Source: Sulfolobus sp. S-194
GTDB lineage: Archaea > Thermoproteota > Thermoprotei_A > Sulfolobales > Sulfolobaceae
NCBI RefSeq assembly: GCF_012222305.1
Contig: NZ_CP035730.1
Location: 2,383,501-2,447,500, forward strand
Reading direction: 5' to 3'
Length of the DNA stretch: 64,000 nt
Below the pieces are notes generated by a model. The model made no database searches, was not told where the DNA came from, and saw nothing but the letters and a program-made list of their open reading frames with translations. Made by a program: the position numbers and the translations under genes. This document shows positions 42,125-49,789 of this stretch, piece by piece (position 1 is the stretch's first letter; each line of letters opens with the position of its first letter).

Positions 42125-42817
42125 TTCATAATTAGCTAACACATTAACTATCTTTTCTCTAATCTTAAAGTTTACATTATCAAACATAACTGTGTCAATC
42201 TTTTCTATTGTATTATTAACTGTTTGTAATATAACTTCGTTAGAAAGTTCTGCTAGATAGTATTTAGAGATTATATGCCCTAAACAACTCTTTTCGGCTA
42301 ATAGAGAAAAATATGGGGTATAATGTGTCCCTCCGAAACCTACTATTTTATTTTCACATTCTATGTCCTTATATTTCTCTATACCCCTCAATGTAGCCTC
42401 TATTAAAGTTTTTACAAGTTCTTTGTTTTCCCAATATTCCTTAGAACTACCTATCTCTACAAAGATGATTGGAACATGTTGATAGGTGGGCCCATGATGC
42501 GTAGCCTCTATAGCTTTTTCTATATCTGTATTAATTTTTCTTATTTCCCTATAAATTGAGGTCAACAGTGAAGGAAAAGCTATACCTAATTTCTTTGCTT
42601 CACCACCCATTGTCTTATCAGTGGGATTACCAGGGTAATGAACAGTTAAAGATGGTATTTTAGAAGAACTCTCATGCCTTGAAAAAACTACTATAACGTC
42701 TCCTTTTTCGTATCTAAAGTCTATGATGTCTTCATTAATTTCTTCAAACTTGTATCCAAGTTCTTTTATTGTTTTACCTACAACATCTTGAATTGAATAA
42801 ACAATTCTAATATCCAT
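42104..42817 (-). CDS. dtdA: D-aminoacyl-tRNA deacylase, archaeal type
   Basis: 237 residues from ATG 42817, preceded by a good ribosome site GAGGAGA. Motifs of the archaeal/plant GEK1 family: VHYPGNPTDKTMGG, EATHHGPTYQHVPIIFVEIGSS and GFGGTHYTP, with conserved histidines likely binding zinc. It removes D-amino acids from mischarged tRNA. Immediately downstream of the FAD oxidoreductase gene (1-nt spacing), which might act on D-amino acids; that link is inference. Confidence 0.95.
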   Translation of the reverse strand: MDIRIVYSIQDVVGKTIKELGYKFEEINEDIIDFRYEKGDVIVVFSRHESSSKIPSLTVHYPGNPTDKTMGGEAKKLGIAFPSLLTSIYREIRKINTDIEKAIEATHHGPTYQHVPIIFVEIGSSKEYWENKELVKTLIEATLRGIEKYKDIECENKIVGFGGTHYTPYFSLLAEKSCLGHIISKYYLAELSNEVILQTVNNTIEKIDTVMFDNVNFKIREKIVNVLANYELNFKFR

Positions 42818-42818
42818 T

Positions 42819-43727
42819 CTAAATCTCCTCAATTATTCTTAAAGCTTCTTTAGCTAAATAAGGTGCTAAGGCAAAACCAAATCTAAAACCGGTAACTATT
42901 ACAGTATTTTTGTATATTTTTTTAACTATTGGTTCGCCGTCACTAGATACGCTTCTAATTCCCACTCTTATTTTCAAATTCATATCTAAGGGAAAAATTT
43001 GAGATACCGTGTAAATATGATCTTTAATTATCTCATAGTCAAAAGAAAGAGAAGAATCATTAACAGAATCTCCATTTATATAGAGGTTATTTTCTCCTTT
43101 TACTATTATTTTACCTTTATAATGGATAATTCCAGTTAAACTGTAGGAAGATTTTGAAATCACAAGATGTCCTTTATAAGGAATAAGATCAATTGGGTAT
43201 AGTTCTTTAATTCCATATCCTCCAGCAATTATTAATCTTTTAACCGATATTTTTTCACCTGAACTTAATTTTATATATTTAACTTCATTATTTTCTACTT
43301 CTACGGATACAACCCTTTTCCCAAATTTAATGTTATTTTCAAGAGCTAATTTTTTGATTAATTCCTCACCTTCAATAAAGAAACTATTTTCTATTTTTCT
43401 TAGCGTACTATTTATCCTTATGTTTGGTTCTAAATTTGCTAATTCACCTTCACTTATTATGTTATTACTGAGTTCTTTATCTGTTAAAGTATATATCCTT
43501 TTATGAAAAATATTATATTTATTACCTAGCTCTTCATAAAAATTTATGGAATCTTCGCAAATTTGTTTATATTTTCCACATAAAGGAGGTATAATTGTCC
43601 ACAAACTTGCATTAGAATTAAGTTTTTCTATCTCTCTTATGTTTTCATATATCTCACTTTCTCCGTTAAAAAGCTTTGATATAAGTAGCCCCGTGATCCC
43701 AGAACCGATTATAGTTAAATCAGCCAT
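42819..43727 (-). CDS. FAD-dependent oxidoreductase of the DAO (glycine/D-amino-acid oxidase) superfamily
   Basis: 302 residues, shorter than the usual about 370. N-terminal ADP-binding GSGITGLLISKLF (about 7-19), LIIAGGYGIKELYP in the middle, and the C-terminal FAD loop IRVGIRSVSSDGEPIVKK...VTGFRFGFALAP. The arrangement suits amine or amino-acid oxidases such as glycine oxidase. Its tight coupling to dtdA suggests a joint role in D-amino-acid handling, but substrate is unproven. Divergent from thioredoxin. Confidence 0.82.
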   Translation of the reverse strand: MADLTIIGSGITGLLISKLFNGESEIYENIREIEKLNSNASLWTIIPPLCGKYKQICEDSINFYEELGNKYNIFHKRIYTLTDKELSNNIISEGELANLEPNIRINSTLRKIENSFFIEGEELIKKLALENNIKFGKRVVSVEVENNEVKYIKLSSGEKISVKRLIIAGGYGIKELYPIDLIPYKGHLVISKSSYSLTGIIHYKGKIIVKGENNLYINGDSVNDSSLSFDYEIIKDHIYTVSQIFPLDMNLKIRVGIRSVSSDGEPIVKKIYKNTVIVTGFRFGFALAPYLAKEALRIIEEI

Positions 43728-43766
43728 AAATTATTTATAAAAGATAAGATAAAATAAACTTTTTAA

Positions 43767-44189
43767 ATGACGAGTAAAGATAAAATTAGTATGACAACTG
43801 AGAAAGACCCTGAATTAGAAAAATTGCTAGAGAAGAAAGCTAAAGAACTTATGAGCCAAAAGCCCAAAGGGGAAGTAGTTCATTTAGATAGTAAAAACTT
43901 TGACTCTTTCTTAGCTTCACATAAAATCGCAGTAATTGATTTTTGGGCAGAGTGGTGTGCACCATGTTTAATCCTTGCACCCATAATTGAGGAATTAGCA
44001 GAAGATTATCCACAAGTCGGCTTTGGAAAGTTAAACAGCGATGAAAATCCAGACATTGCTGCAAGATACGGTGTCATGAGCCTGCCAACAGTCATCTTCT
44101 TTAAAGATGGTGAGCCTGTAGATGAAATTATAGGTGCTGTTCCAAGAGAAGAACTAGAGATAAGAATTAAGAATTTATTAGGTGAATAA
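43767..44189 (+). CDS. trxA: Thioredoxin
   Basis: 140 residues: a charged 30-residue N-terminal extension then a normal thioredoxin fold with the active site WAEWCAPCLILAP (Cys about 59 and 62) and cis-proline MSLPTVIFF. Dithiol/disulfide exchange in the cytoplasm. TATA-like tttataaaag lies about 28 nt before the ATG. The hypothetical phosphodiesterase-like gene follows 2 nt later in the same operon. Confidence 0.95.
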   Translation: MTSKDKISMTTEKDPELEKLLEKKAKELMSQKPKGEVVHLDSKNFDSFLASHKIAVIDFWAEWCAPCLILAPIIEELAEDYPQVGFGKLNSDENPDIAARYGVMSLPTVIFFKDGEPVDEIIGAVPREELEIRIKNLLGE

Positions 44190-44191
44190 GA

Positions 44192-44830
44192 ATGAAACCA
44201 ATTCTTCTTGGTATTCCAGGGCTAAGTTATTCTAGTTTTATGAAATGTAATCCTAGATTTTTAATGATGCTCTTTAGTAGTACATTTAGAGGAGTTGTAG
44301 TTAACAAAGAGTTAAATTATCATCCTACCCCTGCATGGCTATCAATACTCCAAATGGAGTACGTAAGAACTGATCAGTTTCTCACTAATGTGCCAGAATT
44401 AAAACTAGCTAAGTTGACTAATTCAATTTTAATTAATATACCGATAACGAATCCTACTTATGGAGAAGTAAATTTACCCTATAATAATTCATTATCTACT
44501 AACGAAGAAATAGAAAAAGTAAAAAAGGCTATATTCGAGTATATTGATGAGTATCCAGTTATTGTTAGTGTAAATGCAATAGATAGAATATTACTTAACG
44601 ATGGAAAGGAAAGTAAATGTGAAATATATAAAGTTCTAGATGGATTCGTTAAAGAAGTAATTAATAAAGTAGACGACTTCATACTATTCTCTCCTTATGG
44701 TGAACCAAAAGAAAATGGTATTAGAGAACAATACGGAATATATCTAGCTTCAGTACCAAGACCAAATGAACATGATACTGTAAAATTGCCAGAAATAGGA
44801 AAATTATTCTTAGGATTAGTAGGAAGATAA
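44192..44830 (+). CDS. Alkaline-phosphatase-superfamily-like small protein, unknown function
   Basis: 212 residues. The end FSPYGEPKENGIREQYGIYLAS with RPNEHDTVKLPEIGKLFLGLVG resembles the C-terminal part of archaeal nucleotide pyrophosphatase/phosphodiesterases, where the sequence is normally SDHG followed by a similar pattern. The usual metal ligands (first D and nucleophile T near the N-terminus) are not seen; HPTPAWLSIL could correspond to the T-x-P region. So it is a minimal or inactive relative, or an unrelated fold. Co-transcribed with thioredoxin. Confidence 0.55.
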   Translation: MKPILLGIPGLSYSSFMKCNPRFLMMLFSSTFRGVVVNKELNYHPTPAWLSILQMEYVRTDQFLTNVPELKLAKLTNSILINIPITNPTYGEVNLPYNNSLSTNEEIEKVKKAIFEYIDEYPVIVSVNAIDRILLNDGKESKCEIYKVLDGFVKEVINKVDDFILFSPYGEPKENGIREQYGIYLASVPRPNEHDTVKLPEIGKLFLGLVGR

Positions 44831-45093
44831 TACTTAAAAGAATAAGTATTTACTTTACAATATATTATCATTTCACAAATTTGATAATCAGTAAATTTTC
44901 ATTTAAAAATGCGATTTACAATTCTTTGAATTATTATTAATTCTATTAAAAAACATATTGCTAAATACTTCTATTAGTACTCCTAACTGAAGAGAAGCTT
45001 TAGTAAACGATATTATTAAAGATATTTAGAAGGATTATAAGCATAAAGTGACTTTTATTCGAAACGAAACTTTTTATCTTCTAAGATTATAGT

Positions 45094-45603
45094 TTATTCT
45101 ATTTTATTATAGAATGGATAAAGTGCAGCTATTACTGGTTGAATATAAAGTTCTTTTCTTGTAATCACTTTAGTTAAATATCCTATTGCACCTTCATGTT
45201 GTTTACTATCCTTAGTTGAAAAAATTAAATCTGTAGCTTCTCCTAATTCTTTACCTTCAAGAATATGTTTAACCATCGTAGACGGAAGAGAAAATGCCAT
45301 TGAAAAAGAGAAATTTTCTAAACCTTCTTTATTTGCAGCATAAACTACAGCAAAGGCTAAGTACTTATTCTCGTAATAACAAATACCTCCTTCGATTCCT
45401 ATTCCTATATCTGCATGTGTTACGTTTAAAGCATTATAAGCCCTATTTTTAGCACCAACAAAAGTCTCATGGCAAAACGGTTGAGAAGAAACTCCAGATT
45501 CTACATTTACGCTTATTACTTCAGCATTAAGACCTATAATTTTTAAAGCTTCCTTTACAGCTTCAACTTTAGCTTTGTTTGCTGAACCTATTGCGACAAA
45601 CAT
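45094..45603 (-). CDS. Inosine/xanthosine triphosphatase (YjjX/DUF84)
   Basis: 169 residues from ATG 45603. VAIGSANKAKVEAVKEAL at the N-terminus and SGVSSQPFCHETFVGAKNRA in the middle are the defining blocks. GIGIEGGICYYENKYLAFAVVY follows, as in YjjX. It hydrolyses ITP, XTP and other non-canonical nucleotides to keep them out of nucleic acids. Divergent from the MqnD-like gene 28 nt away. Confidence 0.93.
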   Translation of the reverse strand: MFVAIGSANKAKVEAVKEALKIIGLNAEVISVNVESGVSSQPFCHETFVGAKNRAYNALNVTHADIGIGIEGGICYYENKYLAFAVVYAANKEGLENFSFSMAFSLPSTMVKHILEGKELGEATDLIFSTKDSKQHEGAIGYLTKVITRKELYIQPVIAALYPFYNKIE

Positions 45604-45631
45604 TTTTATTATCCTCATATAAGAAAGGAAT

Positions 45632-46498
45632 ATGGTAACAATAAAAGTTGGCCCACTAGCTGATTCTGGAGACCTATATCCCTTTATACCATTAATTGAA
45701 GGAATAATAAAACCCGAAGGTTTTAATTTAGAATTCGAGGTAATTACAACAGTCCAAGATACTAATGAAAAAGTATTAAAGAAGGAAATTGATGTAGCAG
45801 TACCTTCAGCAGCTATGTACCCATATATACAAGATGACTATTACATTCTAGGAAATGCAATTGCATCCGCTATAGATGGCATAACTGGAATGCCTGTAAT
45901 ATCACTTACTCCTCTATCAATTGAAGATTTAAAGAAGTCAAGAATTATTGTACATGGTCATAATACTACAGCATATACACTTTACAAACTCTTGATAGGG
46001 AAGTATAATAAACTAGTCATTGTAAAGAAAGTGCTAGATGAGATAAAAGCCTTAGGAAAAGAGGGAGATGTGCTAGTGGCAGTTCATGAGATAAAAATGA
46101 TGTATGCTTTAGAAAAACTTGGAATAAAAGTTAATAGAGTAACTAGTATGTGGGACTTATGGAAAAACTTGGCAGGAAACGTTCCTATGCCTTTAGGAAC
46201 TGTAGTGATTAATAAAGACTTAGGAAAGGATATTGCTCTTAAATTCAAAGAGGTTTATGAAAAAAGTAAGAAGTATGCAGAGAAACATATTGATGAAATT
46301 ATAAGAAAAGATGCAGAGATAATGAGAGAAGCACATAAAGAAAATATTGATGAAGAAATAGTAAGAAAGACGATCTGGGCTGATATACAAGAATATAATG
46401 TACCATTAGAAGACGTAAAAAGAGGTATGGAAATATTCTATAATTTAACAGCGGAAAGAGGAATATTACCCAAAGTAAAAAAAATTGATATCATATAA
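45632..46498 (+). CDS. MqnD/MqnA-like periplasmic-binding-fold protein
   Basis: 288 residues, no signal peptide. The pattern of a cleft-type two-domain fold: VGPLADSGDLYPFIPLIEG, EIDVAVPSAAMYPYIQDDY, IIVHGHNTTAYTLYKLL, and a C-terminal GTVVINKDLG...EKSKKYAEKHIDEI, matching the futalosine-pathway enzymes MqnA/MqnD, whose C-terminal part has a similar reverse helix series. Sulfolobales make caldariellaquinone and not menaquinone, so the function may be different. Could equally be a cytoplasmic solute-binding protein relative. Convergent with the next gene by 8 nt. Confidence 0.6.
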   Translation: MVTIKVGPLADSGDLYPFIPLIEGIIKPEGFNLEFEVITTVQDTNEKVLKKEIDVAVPSAAMYPYIQDDYYILGNAIASAIDGITGMPVISLTPLSIEDLKKSRIIVHGHNTTAYTLYKLLIGKYNKLVIVKKVLDEIKALGKEGDVLVAVHEIKMMYALEKLGIKVNRVTSMWDLWKNLAGNVPMPLGTVVINKDLGKDIALKFKEVYEKSKKYAEKHIDEIIRKDAEIMREAHKENIDEEIVRKTIWADIQEYNVPLEDVKRGMEIFYNLTAERGILPKVKKIDII

Positions 46499-47195
46499 TC
46501 TTTTTTGAAGACCAAAAATTATTAGTTGCTATTAATATTTGACACTTTTTTGTCTCACAAATATATCTCGCAATCTTAATAATAAACGTAAGATATTTCT
46601 CTGGAACAAATAATTCAACTAAATAAAGTGGTAGATCTTCAGCATCCTTTAACAAAAATCCTATTCTGATAAAAGGAATGTATTGAAGTGAATCTACTAC
46701 ATCAGTATCAAAAGTTAGAACATCAATATAAAAATCTCTTGTTCCATAGTCTATTATAAAACCTTTAATTGAAGAGGCTCTTATCATACTTAATAACGGC
46801 TCCTTGAGTGATAAGGATTTAAGCGATGAAATTCTTTCTATCTTATCAAATTCATGAGGATAAACTGAAACATAATCAGACTTAACTTCTAGTGAAAGAT
46901 CCCATTCATCGAGTAAAAAATTATACATACTAGGTATTCCAGAATAATTTCTAATTTCCTTTACTTCGAAATCTCCTTCTAGTGATAAGCCTTTATTATT
47001 TTTTATACTTCTCCTGACTAATCCTTTCTCACATATAGATAAAGTTGATATCTTAGTGATGGGAGTAAACTTAAGACTTTGAATCTTACTAAGAAAATCG
47101 TATAATACACTCTCTTCTATTTTAGATAATTTGGATAACAATCTCATGTTAGGCCCTATTACTCTAAGTAATTTTACTATCTCAGCAAAGTCCAC
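46491..47195 (-). CDS. Hypothetical protein with N-terminal HTH-like segment; paralogue of 53351-54250
   Basis: 234 residues, GTG start. The first 40 residues (IVKLLRVIGPNMRLLSKLSKI...VLYDFLSKI) look like a winged-helix start and align with the paralogue at 53351 ([20 protein letters not shown]). Both keep I-G-x-N-x-R-x-L-S-x-L-S and a later E-K-x-G-L. The remainder is mixed alpha/beta without a known motif. Possibly a Sulfolobales-specific transcriptional regulator family with a ligand-binding part; that is inference. Confidence 0.6.
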   Translation of the reverse strand: MDFAEIVKLLRVIGPNMRLLSKLSKIEESVLYDFLSKIQSLKFTPITKISTLSICEKGLVRRSIKNNKGLSLEGDFEVKEIRNYSGIPSMYNFLLDEWDLSLEVKSDYVSVYPHEFDKIERISSLKSLSLKEPLLSMIRASSIKGFIIDYGTRDFYIDVLTFDTDVVDSLQYIPFIRIGFLLKDAEDLPLYLVELFVPEKYLTFIIKIARYICETKKCQILIATNNFWSSKKII

Positions 47196-47315
47196 ATATT
47201 TATATTATCTTGAAAACTATAAATTTCATTATATCGCATAGTTTAATGAAGTTTTTATAAGATATTGGACAATAAATTTATTAATGATAAAATTAAGTAT
47301 TTTTAAGGTGAAATT

Positions 47316-47471
47316 ATGGCTGAAAAGAAGAGTGAAGAATACGAAATAAATTCTTTCGGTGATCTTATTAAAGCCTTATTCAAGTATGACAATTGGTATC
47401 TTGGAGTATTTGTTATCCTATTGATCCTTTTCGTAATATTTGATATAATAGCCTTTTCACCACATCACTAA
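47316..47471 (+). CDS. 51-residue single-span membrane protein
   Basis: A short frame with ATG at 47316 and a ribosome site GGTG at 47307-47310. The protein has a charged N-terminal half (MAEKKSEEYEINSFGD), the stretch YDNWYLG, then one strong membrane helix of about 20 residues (VFVILLILFVIFDIIAF) and ends SPHH. It is followed by a TTG-start RHH-like gene 66 nt later. Such tiny membrane proteins are subunits of larger complexes in many cases; the partner is unknown. It does not look like archaeal Sec61 beta. Confidence 0.65.
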   Translation: MAEKKSEEYEINSFGDLIKALFKYDNWYLGVFVILLILFVIFDIIAFSPHH

Positions 47472-47537
47472 TTTTTATAAAGTAGGAAAGATAAGCTATT
47501 TAACATTCATTTTTTAATAGTATTTTGTGGTGTAAAT

Positions 47538-48131
47538 TTGCCAAGAGTTAATATAGCAGCCGACTCAGATATATTAGACGAACTGGAACAAGAAGCTAAG
47601 AAAAAAGGCTATACGTTATATGCAATAACTAATTTAGCACTAAAAGCTGTTGCAGAAATATTAAAAGAAGGTGGTGATTCTGAAACTTTAATGTCTCTCG
47701 TAGAATATTATAGAATAATTAGAGACTTAGAGATTGTTCCTGTTACTGTATGGTACTTAGAAAATTTAATAAAAATGGCCTATGATAGTGATCAAAAGAA
47801 AGCTATAGAAATTTGTGAAACTACAGGAATGCAAGTAGCTTCATATTTAAAAACTAAAGCGTCAACTATAAGCGAGTTACTAGATATTTATGATAAAATT
47901 AAAGAGATGTTACCCATTAAAGACATTTCAGTAAAACAAAATGGTGATACAATAGATTTTAGAATTACGGGTACGGGATTTGGATTAGAATCTACCACAT
48001 GTGCAGCTCATATACTTAAGAAAATTCTTGAAGAATATGGATTTAATATTTTATCAATGACACCTTCGCCTGGAGGAATTATACTAGTCAAAGCTAAGGC
48101 CAACCTAACTGTTGAAGACAGGCAGAAATGA
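47538..48131 (+). CDS. Protein with N-terminal ribbon-helix-helix-like segment, unknown function
   Basis: 197 residues, TTG start with GGTG 5 nt ahead. The N-terminus PRVNIAADSDILDELEQEAKKKGYTLYAITNLAL has the strand-helix-helix of a CopG/RHH DNA-binding unit. Then comes a helical middle (about 60-130) and an alpha/beta C-terminal part (DTIDFRITGTGFGLESTTCAAHILKKILEEYG...PGGIILVKAKA). Perhaps a transcription factor with a sensor domain. Its last 38 nt overlap the convergent nep1. Confidence 0.65.
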   Translation: MPRVNIAADSDILDELEQEAKKKGYTLYAITNLALKAVAEILKEGGDSETLMSLVEYYRIIRDLEIVPVTVWYLENLIKMAYDSDQKKAIEICETTGMQVASYLKTKASTISELLDIYDKIKEMLPIKDISVKQNGDTIDFRITGTGFGLESTTCAAHILKKILEEYGFNILSMTPSPGGIILVKAKANLTVEDRQK

Positions 48132-48765
48132 TCCTGCATATCACCTGGTGAGTTTCCAATTTATAATTGCTTATAGAAAAATACTCATCAGCAACACTTT
48201 TAATTTCCTCTGAGAAATCACCATGAGGAAAAGCACCAACACCAAGTAACCAATTTTCTCCTAAATTACATAACTCCTCTGGTGTTACTTTTTTACCATC
48301 TTCACTTAATATACCTATTTTATACTTACTCTTTAGATCAGTCAGTTTAATGTTTAATATTTTCATTAAAGGATTTGCGTTATTTATTGGAACTTGACCA
48401 TGCAACAAAAGCTGTTCAGCTAGTCCAATAAATCTATTATAATTCTTAGGAGGTCTCATATCGCTATTTACGTATACAATTTTACCATCTATCGTATGAA
48501 TATAAACCTCTCCCTTTATCGGAGTTTTCTCTGTAAGAAACATTAAAAGTGCTAAATGTATAATATCTGGCCTGCCTCTCTTCCGCCAATTTGGAAGTTT
48601 TTTCATTGCGTGATAATGTAACGAAATATCTAAAATTGTATGTTCTGGCTTTTTATTCCTTTTCTTTGCATTTCTAATTACAGCTGGATGAGAAGCTATT
48701 TCTTTTGGAACTAACTCTAGGGATGAGTCAAGTAATATAAGGTTGATTTTCACACTAGTAGTCAA
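48094..48765 (-). CDS. nep1: 16S rRNA pseudouridine N1-methyltransferase Nep1
   Basis: 223 residues. Family blocks: NLILLDSSLELVPKEI at the start, HPAVIRNAKKR, RRGRPDIIHLALL (here KRGRPDIIH), YIHTIDGKIVYVNSDMRPPKNYNRFIGL and LGVGAFPHGDFSEEI. It is a SPOUT enzyme methylating a pseudouridine in 16S rRNA helix 35. The start is TTG at 48765 or GTG at 48753. The divergent rnp4 begins at 48768, so promoters of both genes must lie inside the opposite coding region; TTTATATATC (48800-48791) is a suitable TATA for nep1. Confidence 0.95.
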   Translation of the reverse strand: MTTSVKINLILLDSSLELVPKEIASHPAVIRNAKKRNKKPEHTILDISLHYHAMKKLPNWRKRGRPDIIHLALLMFLTEKTPIKGEVYIHTIDGKIVYVNSDMRPPKNYNRFIGLAEQLLLHGQVPINNANPLMKILNIKLTDLKSKYKIGILSEDGKKVTPEELCNLGENWLLGVGAFPHGDFSEEIKSVADEYFSISNYKLETHQVICRIISACLQQLGWP

Positions 48766-48767
48766 TA

Positions 48768-49094
48768 ATGGTCAGAGTAAAAAATGTGAAGATATATAAA
48801 AAGAGATCATTACAGCTTATAAGACTAGCAATTGAGCTTGCTAAAAATAATAATATAGAGCTCGCAAGGATGTATATAAAGCTTGCATTGCTTTATTCAA
48901 GGAAATTAAGGTTTAAAATACCAATAGAGTACAAAAGATTATTTTGTAGAAAATGTTTTACGCCTCTTATCATAGGAGTCACTGAAAGAAGAAGAATAAA
49001 AAATAAAGTCTTAGTAAGAACATGTTTATATTGTGGATGGACAAGAAGATACAAATTACAGTATAAAACAACTAATAAAAAAAGCAAAAGCTAA
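48768..49094 (+). CDS. rnp4: RNase P protein component 4 (Rpp21/Rpr2)
   Basis: 108 residues. Two N-terminal helices with basic residues (RSLQLIRLAIELAKNN, ARMYIKLALLYSRK) then a zinc ribbon with CRKC (about 64-67) and CLYC (about 91-94). ERRRIKNK between them contacts RNA in homologues. Rnp4 with Rnp1 forms a specificity module of archaeal RNase P, which matures tRNA 5' ends. A TATA-like taatataagg (48733-48742) lies inside nep1. The next gene overlaps its end by 62 nt. Confidence 0.94.
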   Translation: MVRVKNVKIYKKRSLQLIRLAIELAKNNNIELARMYIKLALLYSRKLRFKIPIEYKRLFCRKCFTPLIIGVTERRRIKNKVLVRTCLYCGWTRRYKLQYKTTNKKSKS

Positions 49095-49314
49095 TCATGC
49101 GAATGTAAGAATAGGCAAAAAAGGAGTAACAGAAGAAATCATAAATGAAATAAAAAGACGACTAAAGGAGCATAAAGTAGTTAAGATAAAAATAGGAATA
49201 GAAGTAGAAGATAGAAAAGAGTTTGCCAGAAAAATTGCTGAACTTACTGAGGCAAAACTTATTGAAGTAAGAGGATTTACATTTATTTTAGCGAAGGAAA
49301 ATGATAGCAATTGA
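49033..49314 (+). CDS. CRM-domain (YhbY-like) RNA-binding protein
   Basis: 93 residues with a full CRM domain: VRIGKKGVTEEIINEIKRRLKEHKVVKIKIG, with the GxxG-like loop IGKKG, and AELTEAKLIEVRGFTFILAK at the end. Such proteins associate with ribosome precursors or structured RNA. The only usable start is GTG at 49033, inside the zinc-ribbon codons of rnp4 in another frame, making a 62-nt overlap; no later ATG, GTG or TTG precedes the domain. This ties its translation to RNase P. Confidence 0.9.
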   Translation: MDGQEDTNYSIKQLIKKAKANHANVRIGKKGVTEEIINEIKRRLKEHKVVKIKIGIEVEDRKEFARKIAELTEAKLIEVRGFTFILAKENDSN

Positions 49315-49789
49315 TACTGTTAAAGCATATGGACATAATAACGTAAAAGCTACCCATAGAAGTACCCTAGAAATTACAAAGGATAATTATCTGACTCCTA
49401 AAGGAGATTGCATTATTGGAATAAATGCTAATAAAGGAGCATATGATCTTTCTCCAGCAGTAAAACAATTGATAAAGAAGGGTGGATACGTATATGTGAT
49501 TATAAAGGTAAACGATATGATTGACATTATACATGGTTATGGTAATGAAAATTTAACTTTAGAAAATCCAAACAAAATAATTATTAGAAAATCTAATTAC
49601 ACAGCAGATAACTCAACAATTATGATTAAAGCTGATAAATCAGCTAAAGATATAAAAAGGGAAATAATCAAAGAACTTAAGGAAAATAAAGCTCAATTAA
49701 TGACCTATATTTTAGCATCTGACCTTCCCCTTGAAGATTATCAGATCCTTAGAATAATCGTTAACTGGAATCCATCTATCTCCGCCTAA
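49301..49789 (+). CDS. DUF371 archaeal protein
   Basis: 162 residues. The strongly conserved start of DUF371 is present: AYGHNNVKATHRSTLEITKDNYLTPKGDCIIGI. The rest is mixed alpha/beta. Function unknown; proteins of this family co-occur with translation and RNA-processing genes. ATG at 49301 overlaps the CRM gene by 14 nt, so rnp4, CRM and DUF371 form an operon. Its final 78 nt overlap the convergent Trm5-like gene. Confidence 0.88.
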   Translation: MIAIDTVKAYGHNNVKATHRSTLEITKDNYLTPKGDCIIGINANKGAYDLSPAVKQLIKKGGYVYVIIKVNDMIDIIHGYGNENLTLENPNKIIIRKSNYTADNSTIMIKADKSAKDIKREIIKELKENKAQLMTYILASDLPLEDYQILRIIVNWNPSISA

